In this document: in pieces, positions 10,383 through 18,188 of the stretch | Numbering within the stretch: the stretch's first letter is position 1 | Layout of the letters: each line of letters starts with the position of its first letter | NCBI RefSeq assembly: GCF_030296935.1 | Contig: NZ_AP028032.1 | Coordinates: 868,001 to 932,000 of the forward strand | Direction: 5' to 3' | DNA length: 64,000 nucleotides | From: Coprobacter fastidiosus | GTDB lineage: Bacteria; Bacteroidota; Bacteroidia; Bacteroidales; Coprobacteraceae | Notes under the pieces: model-generated | The model's input: only the letters and a program-made list of their open reading frames with translations | Told to the model about the DNA's origin: nothing | Databases searched by the model: none | Position numbers and translations under genes: made by a program

Positions 10383-10409
10383 TCGGTATAACCTCTAAAA
10401 TAAAAAGCT

Positions 10410-10694
10410 ATGGCAAATAAAAGAGAACTAAAAAAAGAGATCAATTTCATCTCGAATGAACTTATTGCAGAATGTCTGTTCAACAAATTATACATAAAAA
10501 ACAGTGATCCTCAAAAAATAGACGAACTACTATCAAGAATTATCAACTGCCAAGACGACTTCTTGCGTCGTGTAAATACTCCTGATGGTAAGGAAAACCC
10601 CAAACTGGTAAAAAAATATTACAAGAGTCTGATACAGTCTTTTGACAATAAAATCGGTGAAATATTAAAAGAATTAGGTGAACTGAACAAATAA
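10410..10694 (+). CDS. Small conserved hypothetical protein
   Basis: A 94-residue, mostly helical and strongly charged protein (lysine- and glutamate-rich), without signal peptide or membrane segment. It has no recognised domain. It is a real gene on several grounds: a full -7 promoter element lies just upstream, the frame is open from the ATG, and the next gene follows after 5 bases. It probably shares a transcript with the acyltransferase. No function is proposed. Confidence 0.75.
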   Translation: MANKRELKKEINFISNELIAECLFNKLYIKNSDPQKIDELLSRIINCQDDFLRRVNTPDGKENPKLVKKYYKSLIQSFDNKIGEILKELGELNK

Positions 10695-10699
10695 AAAAG

Positions 10700-11245
10700 A
10701 TGAGAAAAAAGGTATGCCGTTTCATTTTACACCTATTGGGTTGGAAAGTAGAAGTTTCAGTTCCCGATTATCCTAAATGTGTAATTTGCGTAGCTCCGCA
10801 TACCAGCAATACCGATTTTTTTCTCGGGAAACTGGCATATCTTTCGATCGGAAGACATGCTGGATTTTTAATAAAAAAAGACTGGTTCTTTTTCCCTTTG
10901 AATATTATATTCCGGTCTATGGGGGGCATTCCCGTAGATCGGAGTAAACATTCTGATCTGATCGATCAGATCGTCGGCAAATTCAACAAACACGAACATT
11001 TCAACATCGCCATTACCCCAGAAGCAACAAGAAAAAGAAATCCGGATTGGAAAAAAGGATTTTATTTTATCGCTCTAAAAGCAAATGTACCTATCGTACT
11101 GGCATATATCGATTATAAAGAAAAATCTATCGGGTTGAAAAAAACATTCATCCCTACCGGAGACTTTGAAAAAGATCTGATCAAGATTAAACAATTCTAT
11201 AAAAATTATCATGCTAAATACCCCGATTTATTTGCTATAGAATAA
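10700..11245 (+). CDS. PlsC-like 1-acylglycerol-3-phosphate acyltransferase
   Basis: Phospholipid acyltransferase superfamily protein, 181 residues. The HX4D catalytic motif is present as HTSNTD (His34, Asp39). It is followed by SMGGIPVDR (acyl-acceptor binding block, near residue 76) and ITPEATRKRN (block III, near 107). The probable reaction is acylation of lysophosphatidic acid at the membrane face. The short length and the substitution of the usual EGTRS by EATRK place it in the small acyltransferase group frequent in Bacteroidota, so the acceptor is uncertain. It is 5 bases downstream of the small hypothetical gene. Confidence 0.88.
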   Translation: MRKKVCRFILHLLGWKVEVSVPDYPKCVICVAPHTSNTDFFLGKLAYLSIGRHAGFLIKKDWFFFPLNIIFRSMGGIPVDRSKHSDLIDQIVGKFNKHEHFNIAITPEATRKRNPDWKKGFYFIALKANVPIVLAYIDYKEKSIGLKKTFIPTGDFEKDLIKIKQFYKNYHAKYPDLFAIE

Positions 11246-11284
11246 AAACTTTTTTGCTACTTCTTCCCCTAAAGTTCCAAACTC

Positions 11285-12067
11285 ATGAATGACCTCCGCA
11301 TAACGCCAATACAAACAGATATTATCTGGGAAAATAAAGAAGCAAACCTAAACAAACAACAAATAACACTCCAAAAGCTAAAAGGGACAACCGATATTGT
11401 TATTTTTCCGGAAATGTTCACTACCGGATTTTCAATGAACAGTCGAAATCTTGCTGAAACTGAAAACGGAGAAACAATTTCGAGATTAAAGTATTGGGCT
11501 AATACTTATGAATTTGCTCTTGTCGGAAGTTTTATCTGTAATCAAAATGACAAGTTTTATAATCGAGGATTCTTTATAGCACCGGGTAACCAAATTACAT
11601 TTTATGACAAACGGCATCTATTCCGTGTAGGAAAAGAAAACCTAAGTTTTTCCGAAGGACAACAACAAACAATAATTTCTTACAAAGGGTGGAATATTTG
11701 CTTATCGATATGTTATGATCTGCGTTTTCCGGTATGGTTACGCAACAATAATATCCGGTACGATCTATTAATCATACCGGCATGTTGGCCTCACTCCCGC
11801 ATCTCGGTATGGGATATATTATTGCAAGCACGAGCAATAGAAAATCAAGCATATGTCTGCGGTGTAAATCGCATAGGGTATGATCCTACGGGAATATATT
11901 ATTCCGGACACTCGGCCGTTATAGATCCGAAAGGAAAAATTATTTTATCGACACCCGAAGAAAGGGAAACACACATTACGACAACTTTATCGGCAGAAAA
12001 GTTAATCGCATTTAGACAAAAATTTCCTGTATTACAGGATGCTGACTCTTTTACTATACACATTTAA
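11285..12067 (+). CDS. Carbon-nitrogen hydrolase, omega-amidase (YafV/NIT2-like)
   Basis: Nitrilase-superfamily amidase. The Glu-Lys-Cys triad is complete: Glu43 in FPEMFTTGFS, Lys109 in FYDKRHLFR, and Cys143 in SICYDLRFPVW. The DLRFPVWLRN context and the 260-residue length are those of the YafV/NIT2 omega-amidase branch, which hydrolyses 2-oxoglutaramate or 2-oxosuccinamate produced by glutamine or asparagine transamination. It is cytoplasmic, with no signal peptide. The ATG at 11285 is 39 bases after the acyltransferase stop, so co-transcription is possible. Confidence 0.9.
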   Translation: MNDLRITPIQTDIIWENKEANLNKQQITLQKLKGTTDIVIFPEMFTTGFSMNSRNLAETENGETISRLKYWANTYEFALVGSFICNQNDKFYNRGFFIAPGNQITFYDKRHLFRVGKENLSFSEGQQQTIISYKGWNICLSICYDLRFPVWLRNNNIRYDLLIIPACWPHSRISVWDILLQARAIENQAYVCGVNRIGYDPTGIYYSGHSAVIDPKGKIILSTPEERETHITTTLSAEKLIAFRQKFPVLQDADSFTIHI

Positions 12068-12100
12068 TGTTTCTTGCAAGAAAGTTTTAAAAGATTTATG

Positions 12101-12108
12101 TACTTTTG
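12101..12108 (+). promoter_or_regulatory. -7 promoter element of the META-domain gene
   Basis: TACTTTTG matches TAnnTTTG, 90 bases upstream of the ATG at 12198. Confidence 0.6.
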
Positions 12109-12197
12109 TAGACAATAAATTGTTTTGATATCAATATGCCGTGCAATAGTTTGTTTTCACGCGCAGTTATATTCAATAACATAAAACTTAACGAAAA

Positions 12198-12995
12198 ATG
12201 AAAAAATGGATGTATGTAGCAACTGCTGTTGTTCTTTGCGGAACAATCTCATGCAGTTCAAAAAAAGAAAGTAAATCGACACAATCTTATACAACTTCGA
12301 CCGAAGTTCTGCAAGGAAGCTGGAATATTATTTCTGTCGATGGAAAAAAAATCGTCAGCGAAGAACCGACATTCCTCGCATTCGATCTCAAAGAAAAAAG
12401 AATACATGGAAATAATGGATGCAATATCATCAACGGGGAATTGATCGTCGGAGACGATGGTTCTTTCCGCTTAGATAAAGTTATCAGTACAATGAGGGCT
12501 TGTATGGGAGAGAATCCCGAACGCCAAATTATGGAAGCTCTTAATAATACGACTTCTTTTAAAATCGAATCTGATAAATTTCTCAAACTGTATAATGCAA
12601 ATAAAAAAGAAGTGATCACTCTAAAAAGGCAACCATTCTCTGAGCTTGAAGGGACATGGGACGTCACCTTGATAAACGAAAAACCTCTCACCGATGATCA
12701 AAAGCCTTTTATTACATTCAATACAAAAGATCGGAAAATTACAGGAAACGCAGGCTGTAACCGTATGAACGGACAAATAACGACAGACAATGCCAATGAA
12801 TATTTCCTATCTTTAGGACAGATTGCGACCACCCGTATGGCATGTCCGGGAAACACAGAACCTACATTTCTAAAAGCTTTAGAAAATGTAAAGGCATTTA
12901 AATTGTTACCGGAAAAGAATGGAAAAAAGTATGCAGGTCTTTGTGATTCGGAAGGGAAAATAATCATTACACTCGAAAAAAGAAACGACCGGTAA
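12198..12995 (+). CDS. Lipoprotein with two META/HslJ domains
   Basis: A 265-residue lipoprotein. The signal peptide ends at a lipobox TISC (Cys near residue 19). Two tandem META (HslJ-type) domains follow, at about residues 35-145 and 150-262. Each carries the family pattern: SWNIISVDGK or TWDVTLINEK at the start, then GNNGCN or GNAGCN, then a TMRACMG or TTRMACPG segment. The paired cysteines within each domain are conserved. The role of META domains is unclear; E. coli HslJ is associated with heat shock and novobiocin resistance. The gene stands alone between its own promoter and a strong terminator. Confidence 0.9.
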   Translation: MKKWMYVATAVVLCGTISCSSKKESKSTQSYTTSTEVLQGSWNIISVDGKKIVSEEPTFLAFDLKEKRIHGNNGCNIINGELIVGDDGSFRLDKVISTMRACMGENPERQIMEALNNTTSFKIESDKFLKLYNANKKEVITLKRQPFSELEGTWDVTLINEKPLTDDQKPFITFNTKDRKITGNAGCNRMNGQITTDNANEYFLSLGQIATTRMACPGNTEPTFLKALENVKAFKLLPEKNGKKYAGLCDSEGKIIITLEKRNDR

Positions 12996-13014
12996 AAGAA
13001 CATTCCGATATATA

Positions 13015-13054
13015 AAATAGCCCGATAGTCTATTCAAAGATTACCGGGCTATTT
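13015..13054 (+). terminator. Terminator after the META-domain gene
   Basis: A perfect 10-pair stem (13015-13024 with 13045-13054) ending in a T-rich tract, 20 bases after the stop. Confidence 0.8.
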
Positions 13055-13112
13055 ATTAAACTTATTAAAGACCGTTTTTATAAAAAGAAATAACTCGAAT
13101 ATCTAAAAATTC

Positions 13113-13835
13113 ATGAACCAAATAGACATACAACAATTAAGAGACTGGGCAGCCGAATATAACCGGGATAAATTCATACATTCCGATCCGGTACAATTTC
13201 CGCACAGATATTCAGAAGCAAAAGATATAGAGATAAGCGCTTTTCTCACAGCATGGATTTCTTACGGTAATCGAAAATGTATCATAACCAAGGCCGAAGA
13301 ATTGGATCGTATGTTCGGAGGCTCACCCCTACACTTTATCCTGAACAATAAATATTCTAACTATCAAAATAATTATAATAGTTTCTATCGCTTTTTCAAA
13401 TATCACGATCTGTATGAAATTTGTGAACGAATGCATTATTGTTACCAAAAATTCGGATCTTTAGAGTCTGCATTAAAATCGACCCCCGGACAGACTCTTG
13501 TTCAACGAATACAAAATCTTTTTATCAATATAAACGGGATTCCGAAACCGGAAGGGAACTCGGCTTGCAAACGAATTTGTATGTTTTTGCGTTGGATGAT
13601 CCGGCAAGATAAAACCGTAGATTTCGGAATCTGGGAAAGTTTTTCTCCATCAGAGCTGATAGTTCCTCTCGACACACACGTACATCAAATCGCAAAAAAA
13701 TGCGGTATAACCCAAAGATCGACACCGGACATCAAAACAGCTATGGAAATAACAGACTTTATGAAACAAATTTTTCCTGAAGATCCCTGTCTCGGGGACT
13801 TTGCACTCTTCGGATACGGAATAAACAACAAATAA
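13113..13835 (+). CDS. TIGR02757/DUF2400-family protein
   Basis: A 240-residue cytoplasmic protein that fits the TIGR02757 (DUF2400) family by its N-terminal half (KFIHSDPVQFPHRY, then AFLTAWISYGNR) and C-terminal half (FLRWMIRQDKTVDFGIW, then LDTHVHQIAKK). The C-terminal features resemble helix-hairpin-helix DNA glycosylase folds, but no function is established. It begins 58 bases after the preceding terminator. The convergent acetyltransferase gene ends 15 bases beyond its stop. Confidence 0.85.
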   Translation: MNQIDIQQLRDWAAEYNRDKFIHSDPVQFPHRYSEAKDIEISAFLTAWISYGNRKCIITKAEELDRMFGGSPLHFILNNKYSNYQNNYNSFYRFFKYHDLYEICERMHYCYQKFGSLESALKSTPGQTLVQRIQNLFININGIPKPEGNSACKRICMFLRWMIRQDKTVDFGIWESFSPSELIVPLDTHVHQIAKKCGITQRSTPDIKTAMEITDFMKQIFPEDPCLGDFALFGYGINNK

Positions 13836-13850
13836 TATTCCGAGAAAAAA

Positions 13851-14294
13851 TCATAATTCTTTTTTTAAATAAACCATATCTACCAATTGCTTCCCTTCTT
13901 CAAATATCGGATGGTCATAATGATCTGTAAAAAATCCTGGAAGATAATGAGAACGCACAAAGCCGCAATGTTCATAAAAAGATATGGTTGAAAAAGTATC
14001 TCCCGTCCCAACAAGCATAACCCGATAAGATTTTTTATAACGCTCAAATAAGAAATCTATCAAACGTCTGCCATATCCCTGTCGTTGATATTGAGGTAAG
14101 ACAGCTATATTCTTTATTTCACAAACATTATCTCCTTCATCGGTAATAACACATGCCGCTACCGGAATCTCTTTTTTATAAAGGACAAACATCTCTCCTC
14201 TTTCCAAATAGCGGTCTATCATAGATTCCTGCTCATCGGCAAGCAGCAACAAATTAAGAAATCGTTTTTTATTTTCGGTAATACGAACTACCAT
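13851..14294 (-). CDS. GNAT-family N-acetyltransferase
   Basis: A 147-residue acetyl-CoA-dependent acetyltransferase. The acetyl-CoA binding motif A is clear at about residues 63-76 (AVLPQYQRQGYGRRL, with the Q/R-x-x-G-x-G/A signature). A motif B tyrosine/phenylalanine region, ISFYEHCGF, lies near residue 106. The substrate is unknown. The ATG at 14294 lies 11 bases after the stop of the YqaE-like gene on the same strand, so the two are likely co-transcribed from the promoter at 14495-14502. Confidence 0.87.
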   Translation of the reverse strand: MVVRITENKKRFLNLLLLADEQESMIDRYLERGEMFVLYKKEIPVAACVITDEGDNVCEIKNIAVLPQYQRQGYGRRLIDFLFERYKKSYRVMLVGTGDTFSTISFYEHCGFVRSHYLPGFFTDHYDHPIFEEGKQLVDMVYLKKEL

Positions 14295-14305
14295 TTATAC
14301 ACCTA

Positions 14306-14464
14306 TTATACTTCCGATTTATTTAAAATAACTAATGCAGCTATTACTCCGGGAACCCATCCTACTATTGTAAGAATAAATACAATAAGAACAGATCCAC
14401 AGCCTTTATCCAATACTGCAAGTGGTGGAAAGATAATAGAAAGAAGCACTCTACCTAATGACAT
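14306..14464 (-). CDS. YqaE/Pmp3-family small membrane protein
   Basis: A 52-residue protein that is easy to miss because of its size. It reads MSLGRVLLSIIFPPLAVLDK, then a glycine-cysteine-glycine turn and a second hydrophobic helix with GWVPGVIAALVIL. This is the UPF0057 (YqaE/Pmp3) pattern: two membrane helices with FPPLAVL in the first and GWVPGVIHA-like in the second. Eukaryotic Pmp3 influences membrane potential and salt tolerance; the bacterial role is unclear. A full -7 promoter element lies 31 bases upstream, and the GNAT gene follows after 11 bases. Confidence 0.9.
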   Translation of the reverse strand: MSLGRVLLSIIFPPLAVLDKGCGSVLIVFILTIVGWVPGVIAALVILNKSEV

Positions 14465-14494
14465 ATTCTTATTATTTATACATTTGCTGAATTA

Positions 14495-14502
14495 CAAAGA
14501 TA
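14495..14502 (-). promoter_or_regulatory. -7 promoter element of the YqaE-GNAT unit
   Basis: Minus-strand TATCTTTG, 31 bases upstream of the 52-residue YqaE-like ORF. Confidence 0.65.
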
Positions 14503-14577
14503 ATTAATAGAAAATATATTATATAATCTCTCATTTGATTTCATTAACTTTATGGCACAAAATATAGAAATACTTTC

Positions 14578-14892
14578 ATGAAAAAATGTAAGATTACCGT
14601 TATGCGAACGGCCTGCTATCGAGATTTAATGGCAAAATATGAAAACTATATCGAACATGCATGCGATATGAAAGAAGGACAAACATTTATCGCTAACGGT
14701 TGGGAAAAACCTGATGGCATGTGCGAGAGTGCTTGGCAAAGCATGTCGCCTTTTGTGATGACTTTAGCTCATGGCGGGAGCAATTTTTATAACGGATGGA
14801 TGAAGAATAAAAAATCGGCCATGATCTCATGTAATGACGGATTTCGCCCGGTAAGTTTCTTAATCGAAACTTTGGATGAAGACGCAGAATGA
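14578..14892 (+). CDS. TIGR04076-family protein
   Basis: A 104-residue cytoplasmic protein beginning MKKCKITVMRT. It contains EGQTFIANGWEKPDGMCESAW and a later SCNDGFRPVSF segment, which fit the TIGR04076 family. Four cysteines (near residues 4, 13, 29 and 44) and a fifth near residue 90 suggest a metal or redox role, but no activity is known for the family. The gene is isolated, with a TAACTTTA variant of the -7 element 28 bases upstream. Confidence 0.82.
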   Translation: MKKCKITVMRTACYRDLMAKYENYIEHACDMKEGQTFIANGWEKPDGMCESAWQSMSPFVMTLAHGGSNFYNGWMKNKKSAMISCNDGFRPVSFLIETLDEDAE

Positions 14893-14909
14893 TTTGCGGA
14901 TAAAATAGT

Positions 14910-14917
14910 TACTTTTG
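14910..14917 (+). promoter_or_regulatory. -7 promoter element of the alcohol dehydrogenase gene
   Basis: TACTTTTG, a match to TAnnTTTG, 31 bases upstream of the ATG at 14948. Confidence 0.6.
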
Positions 14918-14947
14918 TAACAAAAAGAACTCTTTAAAAAGAACATC

Positions 14948-15997
14948 ATGCTTGCATATACCTATATTGAACACGGAAAATTCAAATTGTTGGAAAAGCC
15001 AAGACCAGAAATAAGAGACTCCCGCGATGCAATCATCCGTGTGACTCTTAGCAGTATTTGCACCAGTGATCTACATATCAAACACGGAAGTGTACCACGT
15101 GCAATTCCCGGCATAACTGTCGGACATGAAATGGTAGGCGTTGTTGAACAAATAGGCGCTGACGTATTATCAGTCAAACCCGGTGACAGAGTCACGGTAA
15201 ATGTTGAAACTTTCTGCGGTGAATGTTTTTTCTGCCGACACGGATATGTCAACAACTGTACCGATCCCAATGGGGGTTGGGCTTTGGGATGTCGCATCGA
15301 CGGAGGTCAGGCCCAGTATGTCAGAGTACCGTTTGCCGATCAAGGATTGAATCGTATCCCTGATACAGTCAGTGACGAACAGGCATTATTCGTCGGAGAT
15401 ATTCTTGCCACAGGCTTTTGGGCAACCCGTATTTCAGAAATTTCTGAAGAAGATACGGTACTCATCATTGGAGCAGGTCCTACGGGAATTTGTACTCTAC
15501 TCTGCACAATGCTAAAAAAACCGCAACGTATCATTGTTTGTGAGAAATCCCCTGACAGGATTCATTTTGTCCGTGAACATTACCCTAATATACTGATAAC
15601 AGAACCTGAAAATTGTAAGGAGTTTGTTCTCCAAAACAGTGATCACGGGGGAGCTGATGTCGTATTGGAAGTAGCAGGCAGTGAAAATACTTTTCGTCTG
15701 GCATGGGAATGTGCCCGTCCCAATGCTATCGTCACGGTCGTAGCCCTTTATGATAAACCGCAAATACTACCCTTACCTTATATGTACGGAAAAAATCTAA
15801 CTTTTAAGACAGGAGGAGTGGACGGATGCGACTGTGCCGAGATTCTTACTTTGATAGAAAAAGGGAAAATAGATACAACCCCACTTATTACCCACCGATT
15901 TCCTTTGACTGAAATAGAAAAGGCCTACCACATTTTCGAGAATCGGGAAGACGGAGTTATTAAAGTGGCAATATCCAGCAAAACGGAAACTAACTAA
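14948..15997 (+). CDS. Zinc-dependent alcohol dehydrogenase (MDR family)
   Basis: Medium-chain NAD(P)-dependent dehydrogenase, 349 residues. The catalytic zinc ligands are in SSICTSDLHI (Cys38) and GHEMVG (His and Glu near 60). The structural zinc site is the four-cysteine block CGECFFCRHGYVNNC near residues 91-105. The Rossmann motif IIGAGPTG lies near residue 174. This is the general alcohol/threonine/sorbitol dehydrogenase group; the substrate cannot be fixed from sequence. It is monocistronic, with its own promoter and a long bidirectional terminator hairpin that starts directly after the stop codon. Confidence 0.9.
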   Translation: MLAYTYIEHGKFKLLEKPRPEIRDSRDAIIRVTLSSICTSDLHIKHGSVPRAIPGITVGHEMVGVVEQIGADVLSVKPGDRVTVNVETFCGECFFCRHGYVNNCTDPNGGWALGCRIDGGQAQYVRVPFADQGLNRIPDTVSDEQALFVGDILATGFWATRISEISEEDTVLIIGAGPTGICTLLCTMLKKPQRIIVCEKSPDRIHFVREHYPNILITEPENCKEFVLQNSDHGGADVVLEVAGSENTFRLAWECARPNAIVTVVALYDKPQILPLPYMYGKNLTFKTGGVDGCDCAEILTLIEKGKIDTTPLITHRFPLTEIEKAYHIFENREDGVIKVAISSKTETN

Positions 15998-16060
15998 TAA
16001 AGTATCGAGAATAGGCCGTCTCAAAATAGAATTCTGAGACGGCCTATTCTCGATACTTTA
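15998..16060. terminator. Bidirectional terminator, perfect 26-bp inverted repeat
   Basis: The left arm at 15998-16023 and right arm at 16035-16060 are exact reverse complements over 26 bases, around an 11-base loop. The core is GGCCGTCTCA/TGAGACGGCC. It fills the gap between the convergent alcohol dehydrogenase and glmM genes and begins on the base after the dehydrogenase stop codon. It is unusually long for an intrinsic terminator. Confidence 0.85.
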
Positions 16061-16075
16061 TCTAAATTTCAAAAC

Positions 16076-17467
16076 TTATTTTTTCGCCATTTCTTCAATT
16101 ACCGCCATAACTTCTGCAGCTGTTTCCTCCGCCAGTTCAGGAGTTTTAGCTTCGGCATAAACCCGGATAATAGGTTCGGTATTCGATTTACGCAAATGTA
16201 CCCATTTATCAGGGAAATCTATCTTCACACCATCGATATCCGTTACTTCATATTGTGCATATTTCTCTTTCACGGCCTTTAACAGGGCATCCACATCAAT
16301 ATCCGGTGTCAACTGCACTTTTTGCTTAGCAATGCTATAAGGCGGATAAGTAGCACGCAAAGCACTAACCGATTTCTTCTCTTTTGCCAGATGAGTCAAA
16401 AATAACGCGATACCCACCAAAGCATCCCGACCGTAGTGACTTGCCGGATAAATAACTCCACCGTTCCCTTCTCCACCGATTACTGCACCGGTTTCTTTCA
16501 TTTTGGTTACGACATTTACCTCTCCTACGGCAGCAGCATTATATTGTTGACCGTAAGAACGGGTCACGTCCCGTAAAGCCCTGGAAGAGCTCAGATTCGA
16601 TACCGTATTGCCAGGTGTATGCTTTAAAATGTAATCGGCAACCGCAACCAAAGTATATTCTTCGCCGAACATATCTCCGTTTTCACAAATAATAGCCAGA
16701 CGATCGACATCCGGATCGACAACAAAACCGACATCTGCTCCACCTTTTTTCATCAAAGAAGAAATTTCGGTAAGATGTGCAGGCAGTGGTTCGGGATTAT
16801 GTGGAAATTGTCCGTTCGGGTCACAATATAACTTTTCGATTTTCTTTACTCCTAAAGCTTCCAATAAAGCCGGAATAGCAATTCCTCCGACAGAGTTGAC
16901 ACAATCTACGGCGACAGTGAAACCTGCGGCTCTAATAGCATCGACATCCACTAAATCCAAAGCAAGGACACTCTCTATGTGTTTCTGTGTATATGTGAAA
17001 TTTTCGGTAACTTTACCTAAATGATCTACATCGGCAAACAAAAAATCCTCTCTCGCTGCGATTTCAAGAACCTGATTGCCTTCTGCCGCATTCAGAAATT
17101 CACCTTTCTCATTCAACAACTTCAATGCATTCCACTGTTTAGGATTATGGCTCGCCGTCAAAATAATTCCGCCGCAAGCATTCTCCATCGTTACAGCCAA
17201 TTCGGTTGTCGGGGTTGTTGCCAGACCGATGTTCACAACATCAAAGCCCATACCCATCAAAGTACCGACCACGCAATAGTTAACCATTTCTCCCGAAATA
17301 CGGGCATCACGACCTACTACTATTTTATTTGTATTTACCGATGTCGTCTTGCGGATCAATGTCGCATAGGCTGCCGTAAATTTAACGATATCGAGGGGAT
17401 TCAGACCTTCTCCGGCCTTACCGCCGATAGTACCTCGAATACCTGAAATCGATTTAATTAATGACAT
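16076..17467 (-). CDS. glmM: Phosphoglucosamine mutase
   Basis: Alpha-D-phosphohexomutase that interconverts glucosamine-6-phosphate and glucosamine-1-phosphate for UDP-GlcNAc and peptidoglycan synthesis. The active-site phosphoserine is Ser106 in LTASHNPKQWNALK. The metal-binding loop is DPDVDRL (Asp251, Asp253, Asp255). A sugar-binding GEGNGG loop is near residue 335 and a phosphate-binding RKSNTEPIIRVY near 430. At 463 residues it is full length. A phosphomannomutase/phosphoglucomutase activity cannot be excluded. It lies 26 bases downstream of the DUF4827 gene, probably as the last gene of that operon. Confidence 0.9.
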   Translation of the reverse strand: MSLIKSISGIRGTIGGKAGEGLNPLDIVKFTAAYATLIRKTTSVNTNKIVVGRDARISGEMVNYCVVGTLMGMGFDVVNIGLATTPTTELAVTMENACGGIILTASHNPKQWNALKLLNEKGEFLNAAEGNQVLEIAAREDFLFADVDHLGKVTENFTYTQKHIESVLALDLVDVDAIRAAGFTVAVDCVNSVGGIAIPALLEALGVKKIEKLYCDPNGQFPHNPEPLPAHLTEISSLMKKGGADVGFVVDPDVDRLAIICENGDMFGEEYTLVAVADYILKHTPGNTVSNLSSSRALRDVTRSYGQQYNAAAVGEVNVVTKMKETGAVIGGEGNGGVIYPASHYGRDALVGIALFLTHLAKEKKSVSALRATYPPYSIAKQKVQLTPDIDVDALLKAVKEKYAQYEVTDIDGVKIDFPDKWVHLRKSNTEPIIRVYAEAKTPELAEETAAEVMAVIEEMAKK

Positions 17468-17493
17468 AATTGAAATTTTTATAGTTAGGGTTA

Positions 17494-18072
17494 TTATTGT
17501 TCACTCAATGAATACTCAATAAGATATAAATATGGAATAACAGACGAAATAGATTCGGTAAATCCCATTTTCGAAGGAACGATAACCTTTACAACAGCTT
17601 TATTTCCGACATATTGCAACGGGTACTCTATGCCAAGACCATAGGTTGTAGAAGAGGATGTCGTAACCGTATTATAATTGAAATAATAATCGTCGATATT
17701 TTCATAATAGAAATTACCTACAGCATCAGCACTTCCCGTAGAAGCAAGAGTATTTAAATTTTGCCGTAAAAAACGGAAATAAACTTTATCGCCTTTTTGT
17801 ATAGGAGTACCATTCCCCTTAGAGATAATCTGCATATAAACACCGTCTTCAAGCCTGTAATACGGAGCATCAGCACTTTCCCTGTCTCCATTCGTAGTTT
17901 CCAAGTCATCGAGATTTGCCGGAATATCGGCCACTCTATACCCTTTTAAATATTTATCGATAGAATCTTGCTCTTCTTGCAATAACTCAGCGTAAGTTTT
18001 ATCATCTTTACAGGAAGTTCCTATAACCAGGAATCCGCAAAGAAGCATAATCAATATAAGCTTTTGTTTCAT
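17494..18072 (-). CDS. DUF4827-family lipoprotein
   Basis: A 192-residue lipoprotein. Its signal peptide ends with a GTSC lipobox (Cys near residue 21). The mature part fits DUF4827: an YAELLQEEQDSIDKYL helix, then a beta-rich part with GVYMQIISKGNGTPIQKGDKVYFRF that resembles an FKBP-type peptidyl-prolyl isomerase fold. Catalytic residues of FKBPs cannot be judged by eye, so isomerase activity is unproven. It lies directly upstream of glmM (26 bases) and downstream of nrnA, an order I recall from other Bacteroidales. Confidence 0.87.
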   Translation of the reverse strand: MKQKLILIMLLCGFLVIGTSCKDDKTYAELLQEEQDSIDKYLKGYRVADIPANLDDLETTNGDRESADAPYYRLEDGVYMQIISKGNGTPIQKGDKVYFRFLRQNLNTLASTGSADAVGNFYYENIDDYYFNYNTVTTSSSTTYGLGIEYPLQYVGNKAVVKVIVPSKMGFTESISSVIPYLYLIEYSLSEQ

Positions 18073-18136
18073 TTAATCTATTTTTATTTAGTAAGAATTC
18101 TCTTGTTACAATATATACCTGATATATTAATCGGTT

Positions 18137-18144
18137 CAAAAATA
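18137..18144 (-). promoter_or_regulatory. -7 promoter element of the DUF4827-glmM unit
   Basis: Minus-strand TATTTTTG, a match to TAnnTTTG, 65 bases upstream of the DUF4827 start. Confidence 0.55.
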
Positions 18145-18188
18145 ACGAATTCGTAGAATAAGCAATCTATATAAGACAATAAAAAAAT

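Noticed and set aside
12287-12691. A 134-codon minus-strand ORF inside the META-domain gene
   Set aside because: It is a shadow frame opposite a well-supported lipoprotein gene.
17021-17446. A 141-codon plus-strand ORF inside glmM
   Set aside because: It is a shadow of the glmM coding strand, which carries all phosphomutase motifs.
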